Below, piece by piece: positions 1-11,120 of a DNA stretch of 64,000 nucleotides (the stretch's first letter is position 1; each line of letters begins with the position of its first letter). A program made the translations under genes and the position numbers. This stretch comes from Piromyces finnis (Eukaryota > Neocallimastigomycota > Neocallimastigomycetes > Neocallimastigales > Neocallimastigaceae), in assembly GCA_002104945.1 (NCBI GenBank), contig MCFH01000038.1:414501-478500 (forward strand), read 5' to 3'. The notes beneath the pieces are model-generated. The model worked only from the letters and a program-made list of their open reading frames with translations, made no database searches and had not been told where the DNA came from.

Positions 1-135
1 ATATTTCCAAAAATGTAAATATATTTTTATTTTTTTTTTTTTACTCTTTTAATATGTATATATTTATGTAAATTATACTCTAACTATGCGTTATTTTTAT
101 AATTTATTTTATAAAAAGACAAAAATATACTTTAG

Positions 136-3100
136 AAACTCGAAAATATACAATAGTAGGAATTATAATAAATTTGATAATGGTTTAGTTATTATTAAAA
201 ACAATATCGATGTTGAAATTATTAATTCTGAATTTATTAATAATGAATCATACTCATCAGGAATCCTGTAAATAATAATAATTATATAAAAGTTTTATCA
301 TAAAATCTGTATATTTAAAATAGTATTTATTAAAACAACGTATCTATTAGATTATTGAAGATTTCTCATATGCATTTTATTTTTTATATATATTTTATAA
401 ATAGATTTTTTGATGAAATTGAAAATTTTAATATCATTATAAAAAATTCAAAATTTAATAAAAACCATTGTTATAACAATGGTGGGGTTATAAATTTAAT
501 TGATAATATTAATTCACCAAAAGATTATACAAAATTAATTGATATTGACAATTCGATATTTGATAATAATAAGGCTAATTATTTTGGAGGTTTATTATAT
601 GCAAATGTATATTATCCATTTAAACTAAATATGACAAATAGTAGAATATCAAATAACCATGCAGGAGTAGCTGGTGGATTTATATTTTTCGAACAAATTA
701 ATAATAGAATAAAAGATATTTCACTTTTTGTAAAAGATAAAAAATATAACAATACCATTCAAAATAATACGGCAACATCACATGGAGATGAGTTTGCAAC
801 ACACCCATCAAAATTTATTTTAAGTGATAATGACAATACTGAAATTTATTCAGGTGGATTTATTTCTTTAACTCTGGAACTCCAAGATGATTTTGGAAAT
901 AGAGTCAATGATTCTGAGAAAATTTATTCGGATATAGGAGTTCAAACTGAATTGTACGATACTCAAAATGAAAAGGTTAAAGATTATTTTATTTCTAATA
1001 TTGATAATATTTTTTATAATGGTAATTACAGTATTATTTAATATTAATTATTGGGTTGTTTTTTTTAAAAAAAACAATTTCTATAAAGCAATTAATAATT
1101 ATACTTTAATATGGTTTTCTTTTTTTAATACCTTTTTTATTTTTTATCCTATAATTTTTTTTATTAAAATATATATATATATATATATATGATTCAGGGT
1201 TAAATAAAATTAATTCAATAAAAATATTAATAGATAAACCCGAAATCTATTATATACTTTTTAAATCTCAAATTAATTATTTTGATTTTTCAAAAACGAT
1301 ATCAACGGGTTTTAAAATAAAAATTAATGATTGTGAACCAGATAAAAGTTATAAATTATATAAAATAAGGGAATTATTCTATTGTGAAGATCCAATATGT
1401 GATAGAAAATGTGATGTAAAAAATAAATATTTCAAATGTGTTAAAGGTAATAGCAACAATAATAATACAGAAAATATTAACAATCCTCTATATAATACAT
1501 GCAGTTGTATTACTGGAAGAGCAGGTTCAGATTGTCAGCAAAAAGTTTTTTATGATACTAAGTATATATTAATTATAGCAACAATTTTTTTTTTCAATAT
1601 TAAATTAAACTATATATAATAACATTTCATTGTATAATTTTTATTTTATTAATAATAGAAATTTCGAATCAGGTGTACTAGTAACAACAATTATAATTGA
1701 AATCATTATGACGTTAATATTTATTATAACATTTGCATTTTTTAGAAATTATAAAGTTATAAAAGATTTTGGAAAATCTTCATTAATATTTATAACCATA
1801 GGATGTATTTTAAAAATTTTTAATAATTTATTTTTAATATCAGACAAGAAAATGAATTGCAGTTTAAATATGATAACATCATATATTGGATTTGCGTTAG
1901 TATATATAGCCTTTATAAAGAAAATAATAATCTCTTTAAATTTTTCTATAAAGTTTAATCTATCAATTGAAGATAATATTATCATGAGTAATGTTTTTAC
2001 ATACGAACTTTATGAAAAACTATTTAAAGAAACAAGAGAATTATCCAATTCTATTTTTAACATAGGTAAGTGTTTATAAAAATTGAAGAAAAAAATAAAG
2101 AAAAATTCAAAAAAAAAAAAAAAAGAAGAAAAAAAATTTTTTGAATTTTCATTCAAAAAATATAAATTATATTTTATTTTATTAATTAAAATATTATTTT
2201 AACATTAGGTAATACCAAAAAATATGTCAATAAATTTTATATATCAAGTAGAAATTTTGATAATCAAGTTGATGGAACTATGTCATTTCATATTTTAAAC
2301 AATAATGAACAAAATCCAATTAGAACTACTTTTAGTAGTTTGTTTAATATGCAAAGTCAAAAAAGTATAATGACTTACAAAAGAAGTAATACGTATAATG
2401 GAACTCTTTTTAAAATATATGCAAGAATTGTAATGATTTTGATGTTAATTGCTTTATTCTTAGTATTATGTATCATTTATATATTTTTCTATTCCATTAA
2501 TGATTTAAAAATAATCGAATTAAAAAGTGGAATGTACGCTTATAGATGTTCAAATCCAATATTTTCACTGATTATATATTTAGCTGAATTTGTATCCTTG
2601 TTATATGCTATTATAAAATATTCAAGTGTAAGAAAAACAAGATATATTTTTATTGATGTATATATAATTGGAATAATAATTCCTATATGGATTATTTTCG
2701 ACCCTACTATTAATGTAAGTTTTATTATTATTATTATTTTATTCTTTTACATTTTATAAATTAATAAGCACTGTAATAATAAAATTTCAAATTAAACCTA
2801 CTATATTTTAGATTATAGTACATAACCTTTTTAAAAATAATATTATCATTTCACACAATATTCAATTTTTATGTAATTCAGTATGTTATACCTTTATATT
2901 CATCAGTTATTATATATTGATATTTTATATTATATTAAAGAATGAAGGAAATAATAGAACATTTTATTTTATAAGCGTTCCCAAGGTAAAATGCAACGAT
3001 CATAATTCATATTCGTGTGAATGTGAAACCAAAAAAATAGTAAAATATACAGATGAAGAAATTCAAAGTATTAATGAATTTATTTTGAATTATAAAAAAT

Positions 3101-3150
3101 TATTTAATATGAAATATATTTTTAAAAATTATAAAAAAATATCTCAATAA
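136..3150 (+). CDS. Class C GPCR-like protein with beta-helix ectodomain (5' partial)
   Basis: Probably a cell-surface receptor. I join exons 136-267, 405-1021, 1198-1561, 1659-2065, 2209-2714 and 2812-3150; all junctions keep phase with GT-AG introns. Exons 1-2 encode imperfect repeats of the type N-S-x-F-x-N-N-x(4-8)-G-G, typical of right-handed parallel beta-helix / polymorphic membrane protein repeats. Exon 3 has a short Cys-rich EGF-like segment (C-E-D-P-I-C ... C-S-C-I-T-G-R-A-G-S-D-C). Exons 4-6 hold seven hydrophobic segments, with a Cys before TM3 (MNCSLN) and another before TM5 (YRCSNP), the pair that forms the class C disulfide. The tail is short and charged. The first exon begins mid-codon, so the start and signal peptide lie upstream of the window. 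Ligand and partners cannot be read from the sequence. Expansion of class C receptors in anaerobic fungi is background knowledge; the receptor call is inference. Confidence 0.7.
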
Positions 3151-3191
3151 TAAAAGAAATGAGAATATATTTATATGGAAAATACAGAACA

Positions 3192-3223
<32 letters not shown>

Positions 3224-4053
3224 GAATTCTATTATATCATTTTTCTTTTAAAAATTAAAATTAATAATCAAAAATTTTTTTTAATTATATATGTTACATT
3301 GTTTATACATTTTAAAACTTCATGTAAAAACATAAAAGTCATAAAATAAATATTAACAAATAATTTATATATATATATTTTAAATATATTTTTCTTTATC
3401 ATTTTGTTCTATACAACTTTTTCTTTCTTTCTTTTTCTTTTAACTACAAAATAACTCTTCTATTAGAATAATCCTAATAGTAATTCTTATAAAAATATTG
3501 ACTATTAGGTGATTTGGCCCACCTAGTTTATTTTATTTTGAGTCTATAGATTTATCATTCCTTGATCAATGTATTTTAATGTAATTTATGTTTATTATTA
3601 TACACTTCTAATATAAAAACTGTATGAATTTAACCTTTTTTTTTATCAATTTGATTACATAATAATCGCTTTCTAATATTTATTTATTATGGTCAAAGAA
3701 TGATATTTTAATGTAAATGCCTTATATACCACTTTATATGTCACTTACTATATTAATTTCTTAAAAAGACCGTATCATATACATCTATACACTATACACA
3801 TTAACCATTTCTATAATATGCAATAATATTTTTATTATTATTATTACTATTATTATTATTATTTTTTTAATTAAATATTTTAAATAATTTTGTTTTTCTA
3901 TTTTTCTATTACTTATATATATAATAATTATTTGATAATATTGAATATAGTTATGTATATTTTTTATTATTATTAGCTTTCAGTTTTACAAAAGTATTTT
4001 ATCTATAAAATTTAATTTTTTTTATTATTTTTATTCTCTATTATAAGTTTATG
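3151..4053. other. Intergenic region between convergent genes
   Basis: No coding potential was seen. The stretch holds a long T run near 3190-3220, a CTTT-rich tract near 3420-3440, ATT microsatellite near 3835-3865, and a small GC-containing inverted repeat (TAGGTG at 3506-3511, CACCTA at 3520-3525). It should contain the 3' UTRs of both flanking genes. Confidence 0.6.
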
Positions 4054-6600
4054 TTATAGTGGGATTTTCTGAAAATCACCATTATTTGCATTTGCATTAG
4101 TATTAGTATTAATATTATTAATGTTTGTATTATTATTACTACTACTGCTACCATTATTATTAATGCTAATATTACAAACTGTTTCATTTATTACTTCATT
4201 ATAACTTGGAGGTAAATCTCTAATATTAATAACGTCATTGTTGAATGTATTAATATTATTTGACGACATTTCAATATTTATTGCATTAGTAAAACTTGAG
4301 TTAACATTATTATTTGAATATGAAGATTGTGTATTATTAGTATTAATACTATTACTTTCTGCATTATCAGACTTTAAGTTTACAGGTTGATTTGGTGCAG
4401 ATGACTGTAAAACAAATGCGTTTACTACATTATTTATCGGTATATTTTCAGATGTTCTATTTTCAAATATTATATTTTCATATGATGTATTTTCAGATGT
4501 TCTATTTTCAGTTACATTAATTATACTAGAATCGTTTAAAAATGATGTTGTTGAATTTTCTATATTCTCTTTCATTTTTACCATTTTAGTCTTTAAAAAC
4601 TTGTAATATTTCTTTAAAATTTTACGGCTACATAGTATTACAATTAAAGATACAAATAAAACAAATGAAATATATAAAAGTTTTTTTTTTAAATCATCTT
4701 GTATATTATATTTATCATTGTCAATGTCATCATCAAAATGATTGTTATTGTAATTTGTATATATACTATCATTAATTAAAATATTCAAAAATAGTTAGAT
4801 AAAAAATTTATTATTTCATTTATATATTACAATTGTTATTAATATTTTATAAAATGAAAGAAAAAAAAAAGGTACTTACAAATTTAAATTTGTTTTATTT
4901 GAAATCTCTTTAGGGATATAAGTATTAAATTCATTATTACTTACATCTCTATTTGTTAAAATATATAAAAAAATATTGAATACATTAATTTTTATGTAAA
5001 TAATCTTTAATAATACATTAATAATTTATATGAATATTTTTATATAAACAATACTTATAAATACCTCAATTCTGGTAAATTTCCAAGCTCTGAAGGAATT
5101 GTGCCACATAATTTATTTTTATTAAATGATCTATTAAAATTATTTTATTATATGAAATAGAAATTCGTAAAATATTTAATTAAACCTTATAAAATTTAGG
5201 ATAAACATTATATTTATAGAGTTACAATTCTTTTAAATTTGATAAATTTCCAAATTCTGGTGGAATTGAACCAGATAAAATGTTATTATCAAGGTATCTA
5301 TTTTTAAAATTGAATATTGTTAAAGCATTAAAAAAATTTTTTTTTAAAAAATTAAAATTAGTCTTTCTATAGAAAAAGAAAATATTTACAGTGTTTCTAG
5401 GTTTATTAAATTTCCAATTGAAGAGGGAATGGAACCTTCAAAATTATTATTTTTTAAGAGTCTTTTTTTTTTTTTTTAAATTTTTTAAATACAGTAATAA
5501 AATTAAAACATATTCTTTTAATATTGAAAATACTATATATAATATTAAAACTAAAATATGTACAATCTTTTTAATTTTGATAACTTTCCAATAGATGAAG
5601 GAATAGTTTCATTTAATTCATCTTCAATAATGTATCTATTTTTATTATTTATTTTTATATTTTTAAAAAAAGTAATAATAAAGAAAAGATTTTTTAATTT
5701 TTTAATTTTTTTTTTTAGATATAAATATATTTATAATAATAAAATTTACAATTCTTCCAAGTTTGGTAAGTTTCCAAGTTCAGGTGGAATTGAACCAGAT
5801 AAATGAAAATTACTAGAAAATTCTCTATTTGTCATTATTAATTTTATTCAGTTACAAGTAATTATTAATATTTTTGTTTTGTTTTATTTTTTTTAAATTA
5901 AGAAATAATAAAGTAAATATTTACAAAAATTTTAATTTTGAGAGATTTGCTACTGATGAGGGAATAGTACCCCTTAAGTTACAATTAACTATTGCTCTAT
6001 TATTTTTAAAATAAATGTTTTAAAATATATTTATATATTATATTTATATAAAGAATTTATTTATAATATATATATAAATCTTTACAAATGTTCCAAATTT
6101 GATAAATTTCCTATTTCGGGGGGAATCTCGGAGTCAAATAAAATATTATATATTTCTCTATTTTTTTTATTTATGTTTTTAAACATGTTAAATGGTGAAA
6201 ATAATAATAACAATATATATAATGTATAATGTATGAATATAAATATTACAAATATTTTAAATGTGATAAATCTCCAATTGTTGAAGGAATTTTATATATG
6301 TAATTCCCATAATTATTAAATTCGTTTAAAATTTTTTCCCTTATATAATAGTAATAATAATAAAATAAAACAAACAAACATATAAATAAATAAAAAAATT
6401 ATAAATATAATTTTTATATTATTATTTTATTAGATTTACTAAATATACTTTTACATACAATTTTATTGACTCAATAAAGCCATTTTTACATGTGATTCCT
6501 TTTATTAAGCAACAATCATCAAATTGAGATTTATTTAAAAGAGTATTTATTGGCTTACAATCATCAATAACTACGGAATATATTAGTTTTACAGTAGTAA
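4054..6600 (-). CDS. Leucine-rich repeat single-pass membrane protein with PPxY tail
   Basis: Probably a surface LRR protein. Exons in transcription order: 6459-6600, 6250-6339, 6086-6157, 5925-5996, 5750-5824, 5564-5635, 5390-5461, 5226-5297, 5065-5130, 4880-4948, 4054-4765. The first recognised exon is an LRR N-cap (D-D-C-C-L-I-K-G-I-T-C-K-N-G). Each of the next nine exons encodes one plant-type repeat with the I-P-x-x-I-G-N-L-x-x-L-x-x-L core; all junctions are phase 2. The last exon has a stretch of acidic/Asn residues, one membrane segment (LLYISFVLFVSLIVILC), then a basic stretch and a long Ser/Asn-rich tail containing L-P-P-S-Y-N-E-V, a PPxY WW-domain ligand. There is no kinase domain. 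The signal-peptide exon upstream of 6600 was not found: the exon at 6600 starts with two bases of a split codon, so at least one exon is missing. Function unknown; adhesion or sensing is a guess. Confidence 0.75.
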
Positions 6601-7104
6601 CTAAATAAAAAAAATAAATTAAATTTATTCATTTCTTTTCTTTTTTAATAATAATTTCTTTTCATCTCTTGTTTTTATATAAAATATATAAAATAACAAG
6701 AAAATAGTAAAAAAGTAAAAAAAAAAAACAAAATTCTAAAATGTTACACAAAACTATAAATAATTTTTTTTATATTATTAAAAAGGTAGCACAAAAATTT
6801 GGTTGGATATTGATAATTAAAAAATTAAATATAAAAACAATATAAATTTAATTTTTAATTTATTTTTAAAATTTTATGAATTTATTAATTATGTGTTCTA
6901 CTTTAAAGGAAATGTATTTATTGTTTAAAAAACAATAAATAGAATAAGATAGCAACTATTAGGATTTAATTATATTTACATTTACATTATTGATAATATA
7001 TATACATTATATTTATACTAGTTTAATTAATAGTTAATAGATAAATGGCTTTTATTATGAAAATTAAAAGAAAAAAAAGCATGTATATATTCATTCATAT
7101 ATAT
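6601..7104. other. Intergenic region, probably with missing first exon of the LRR gene
   Basis: AT-rich sequence with no supported ORF. It should contain the unresolved 5' exon and promoter of the LRR gene (minus strand) and the 3' end of the TerD-domain gene (minus strand). The minus-strand ATGs I tried (near 6663 and 6634) hit stops before a phase-compatible donor. Confidence 0.4.
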
Positions 7105-10100
7105 TTATTCATTACTTGATGTCATATATTCTGATAAGATAATATCCAAATCAACTGGACGAATATATTTAACACCATCAATACATTTATAAGGTAAATA
7201 CGATACAAAAGCAATATCCCCTTCAGAAAGTTCATTAACAGATTTCACAAGATTACCATTCCTAGATTGAACATGAAGTTTTATTAAATTGTATAGACTA
7301 TCCTTTAATGGATTAATGTAATAATAGAAAATACCATTCATTAGTCTTTTAGTATTTTCAATACGAACGCAGGAACCATCCTTTGTTAATGGAGTATCTA
7401 CCCAAATAAATTCGTTTGTTTTACAATCAAATATAACAGGAATAGTGGAAGTACTATTGGAATTAAGATCCAATTTTTGCTTTACTGTCTTTGGCTCAAA
7501 GAATTCATTGCTATTTAAATCACTTCTTTCCATCCATCCAAATTTACAATTTTCAAGATTTTTAAATTTTACCCCACTGTAAGAAATAACACTAACAGCT
7601 ATATACCGAGCACCACAAATAAAAACTTGTTTAGGGTCAAAATCAATAAACTCAGCAGCACCATTACCATTCACGTCTCCTCCATTTATAAAATCACCAG
7701 AATGATAAATTTTAAATCTACTATTACTTAAATTATTAAATGAAACATGCCCTAAATCTACCAAGTTTTCATTATAAATAATAATTGAAAGATCAATATC
7801 AATTATTCTTGTTTTAGTATTTGTCCACCAAATAAATAATCGAATTTTATTGAGGGTTTCCTTTTTTATGTTATTTTTATGTATTTCAATATATTCTAAA
7901 GAATTTTCAATTTTTTGATTAAACATTTCTATGTCTCTGTCTAGACTTTTAATATTTTCAGCAATACAGTATTTTTCAAATTCATTAGCAGATTCTCTAA
8001 TGCTGTTAAGTTGATCATTCCATTCTTGTTTTTTGTGGTTAATTTCATCTATTTTATTTCTATAGACCGAGATTTTGTAATTATTTTCTTCTATAATATT
8101 TTCTAATTCTTCATCTGTCAATTTCTTGTAGGAAATGTCAAAACGAGAACCCTTGATGTAAGTTTCTAATGTACTGTTGGAACTTCTTACATCAAGAGGA
8201 ATTACTTGCTTTTTTAGATCTTCACTAATATAGACATTATTCATTTTTGGCTTATTTTCAAAATGATTCATCAATGCCATATCACATATGTTACATATTT
8301 TCTCACATAATTCCAAATCTAGTTTTCCTTTTACACGGTTTTTTATATACATTTTAGGAGTGGTTCCTTTAATCAAAAATACTCTAAGTCTTAATTTTTC
8401 ACTACGTTTTTGGAAATATCCTTTCAAACTGAGTAAAACCTTAACAGAAACTTTTGATGCAATTTGTTCAAAAATTTCAAGAGTCTTTTTATGATCACCA
8501 ATTTTAACTAAAAGTTCATCAAGCTTTCTTGCAAAAATACCAGGTCTTTGAGCTAAAAGTGTTAAAGCTTGATCATACTTTTTCTTATCTAATAAATTAT
8601 TAACACGATACATATATCCTTGGAAGGGATGAGTTTCTTTATAATTTTTGATTTTTTCGTTTAATTCTGAAAGTTTTACATGGTATTCTTTTTGAATTTC
8701 ATTTAGAGAATCTATATCAAATTTATTTTTACAAAGAAGGGAATGATTGTTATAGACTAAATCTAAATTTTTATTTACTTCTTCACCAAGATCAAGTTGT
8801 TTTGCTTCTTCAATGGTTTTATTGATAGCCATATTATCATATAAACTTATAATTCTTGGACATCTTTTATAGGATATATATAAATCCTTTATAGTTCTAA
8901 TAGTATTAGATTTTTTTTGAATATCCTTTTTAACACGAACATATTTATAGGAACCAACCATATCATCTACTAGATCTGGATAAAACTTAGAAAAACTCTT
9001 TGGATGAATTCTTTCACATACCCTTTCCCACAAAATTTTATGTTTATGAAAGTCTTCTACTCTATTTTGACAATTATTTAATAAAGCCATAATCATTCTC
9101 CTTTCTTTGTTTGAAAAAGATTTAAATTTTTTCATTTTATTACAGTTGAAATTGCTTACTAATACTTCTTTCTTTTCTAAGGTAGCGCTTTTTCCCGACA
9201 TTACAGCAACTAATCTTAATACATCAGTGACTGTTTTAAAGTATGGAATAATCCTTTCTATTGGTAGGTCCTTATTATTCGTTAAAACCAAATTAATAAT
9301 TATTGCGAGATTTTCTTTATTTGGAAAACTTTCTGGTAAAGTATCCATATATTTTTCATAATATGTAAAATAATATTTTATATCCTGGATATCTTTTTGA
9401 GAAATTGATTCTGCAGCACTCATTAAATTTTTCATTATTTCATGAAGATCTTCTTCTTTTCCTATAGTAACATTTTTATAGACAACATCAATAGGTTCAT
9501 GTTTTCTTACCAAATTGACATTTTGAACATTTGTTTCTCTTAACCAGTAATATACTATATCATCAATTATATTTGTACAATACTTTACTTCAATAATATC
9601 TATTGGAAAGTTTGGGAATTTAGGTCTATAAGATTTATTATGACTTCCCACATTTTCTTTTAATGTTGGAATAATAAAATCATATAAACCTTTAACTTTT
9701 TCCTTTGATAAACAAGCAACAATATTAAACAATTTTTCATCCATATGATAGCCATAATTTTTCATTTCCTCATTCAAAGTTAATGCAAGTGTCATACGAC
9801 GTTTGATTTTCTTTGTTTCTTTTATCATAATCGTATGGAGTTTTTCGAAATCAATTGATAAATCTTTTATACTTTTATTTTTGTCTAAGAATGAGTAATC
9901 TTCTTTATTCGTAAATTCAATTAAGGTATTATCAACCTTAATTGTAACAGAAAACTTATCACATTGTTCAATTTTACAATGGTCCTTAAGTTCTTTGGTT
10001 CTGGAAATATGTTTCTCAACAGCATTTTCATAAATTTTATTGATATTAGCTTTATCATCAACATCAATAATAACCTTGTTTCTTCTCAAAAATAAAATTT

Positions 10101-10134
10101 TTTGTAATTTAGTGTGTAAGGAACTGTTGTTCAT
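7105..10134 (-). CDS. Large TerD-domain protein of bacterial stress-protein type
   Basis: An intronless 1009-residue ORF. Residues about 765-900 resemble the TerD fold of tellurium-resistance/stress proteins: R-I-I-D-I-D-L-S, then F-N-N-L-S-N-S-R-F-K-I-Y-H-S-G-D, then G-G-D-V-N-G-N-G-A-A-E-F-I-D-F-D, which matches the acidic calcium-binding signature of TerD (HSGD ... GDGxGDDE-like). The N-terminus (L-x-K-I-L-F-L-R-R-N-K-V) and the long helical middle with a coiled-coil part (about 680-760) recall the roughly 1000-residue bacterial MXAN_6230/SCO0854 family; this is recall, not a search. No Cys-rich RING pattern is obvious. There is no signal peptide or membrane segment, so it is likely cytosolic. 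Its introns-free structure, unlike most neighbours, suggests acquisition from bacteria. Bacterial relatives are linked to stress and metal responses; the role in a fungus is unknown. Confidence 0.6.
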   Translation of the reverse strand: MNNSSLHTKLQKILFLRRNKVIIDVDDKANINKIYENAVEKHISRTKELKDHCKIEQCDKFSVTIKVDNTLIEFTNKEDYSFLDKNKSIKDLSIDFEKLHTIMIKETKKIKRRMTLALTLNEEMKNYGYHMDEKLFNIVACLSKEKVKGLYDFIIPTLKENVGSHNKSYRPKFPNFPIDIIEVKYCTNIIDDIVYYWLRETNVQNVNLVRKHEPIDVVYKNVTIGKEEDLHEIMKNLMSAAESISQKDIQDIKYYFTYYEKYMDTLPESFPNKENLAIIINLVLTNNKDLPIERIIPYFKTVTDVLRLVAVMSGKSATLEKKEVLVSNFNCNKMKKFKSFSNKERRMIMALLNNCQNRVEDFHKHKILWERVCERIHPKSFSKFYPDLVDDMVGSYKYVRVKKDIQKKSNTIRTIKDLYISYKRCPRIISLYDNMAINKTIEEAKQLDLGEEVNKNLDLVYNNHSLLCKNKFDIDSLNEIQKEYHVKLSELNEKIKNYKETHPFQGYMYRVNNLLDKKKYDQALTLLAQRPGIFARKLDELLVKIGDHKKTLEIFEQIASKVSVKVLLSLKGYFQKRSEKLRLRVFLIKGTTPKMYIKNRVKGKLDLELCEKICNICDMALMNHFENKPKMNNVYISEDLKKQVIPLDVRSSNSTLETYIKGSRFDISYKKLTDEELENIIEENNYKISVYRNKIDEINHKKQEWNDQLNSIRESANEFEKYCIAENIKSLDRDIEMFNQKIENSLEYIEIHKNNIKKETLNKIRLFIWWTNTKTRIIDIDLSIIIYNENLVDLGHVSFNNLSNSRFKIYHSGDFINGGDVNGNGAAEFIDFDPKQVFICGARYIAVSVISYSGVKFKNLENCKFGWMERSDLNSNEFFEPKTVKQKLDLNSNSTSTIPVIFDCKTNEFIWVDTPLTKDGSCVRIENTKRLMNGIFYYYINPLKDSLYNLIKLHVQSRNGNLVKSVNELSEGDIAFVSYLPYKCIDGVKYIRPVDLDIILSEYMTSSNE

Positions 10135-10607
10135 AATGGAAAATTTATATAAAATGAAAGTAATGATAAAATATTATATAGAATAGTAAAGTTTTTTTTG
10201 GTTACTATTGATGTATAATAATAATATCAATATCAATAAAATTGAGATTGAAACTATTGATGAAATGTGCTACATAATGGTGAAGGAATATACCTTTTAT
10301 ATAAAAAAATTACTAGATAGTTCTTATAATCATTTTTTTAAGTAACTTGATTATTATAGTTTTATTTTTCATAATAAAATACTAATTTAAATTTATTCTG
10401 AACCACCATCATAGTTTAATATAATATGGTTTAGTTAAAAAATAATTTTTTTTATAATAATTAACATTATTAAGTTAATGAACCATTTAATTAATAGGTC
10501 TTTATTATAATTGTCACAATACCATCATTATCATCATCATTGTTATATTTAAGTATTTAAAACTTTTATTTATAAAATCAAAAAATTAAAAAAACAAAAA
10601 TCAAAAA

Positions 10608-10645
<38 letters not shown>

Positions 10646-11120
10646 ATTAATCAATAAATTTTAATTGTTAAATTAATTATAAAAGAAATTAATGTAAATA
10701 TTTTTAAAGATTCTTATATTATAATATTTTATTATTATCATTATTATTATTTTTGCTTTATTTTAATTATAATTTTTACTAAATGTGTATTTGTATAAAA
10801 AATAACAATAATTATTTTAAATAATTTTCTTATAAAATAAATAAAAATTACAGAATTTTATTTTTTTTTTATTTTTAATATTTTTAAATAAAATTGAATA
10901 TATTTTAAATAGATAATATTTTTTGGATTTTCTACGCTATAGATAAATGAATAATTACTATAGTACATATAGATTTGATAAATAATGACGATATCTAATA
11001 ATTAAATAGCATATTAAAGAATATCATATAATTAAATTATTAATAATTTCAAATATTTAAATATAAATAATATTATTAATTATTTTTTATATGCTTTATC
11101 CTTTTTTTTTTTTTACTTTC
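10135..11120. other. Intergenic AT-rich region
   Basis: Separates two minus-strand genes: the promoter of the TerD-domain gene and the 3' flank of DNAAF6. It contains a long A run near 10611-10641 and no convincing ORF. Confidence 0.6.

Noticed and set aside
2589-2598. GTATCCTTGT, a U12-like donor in the GPCR gene
   Set aside because: It encodes V-S-L-L-Y in a continuous membrane helix and no acceptor is needed.
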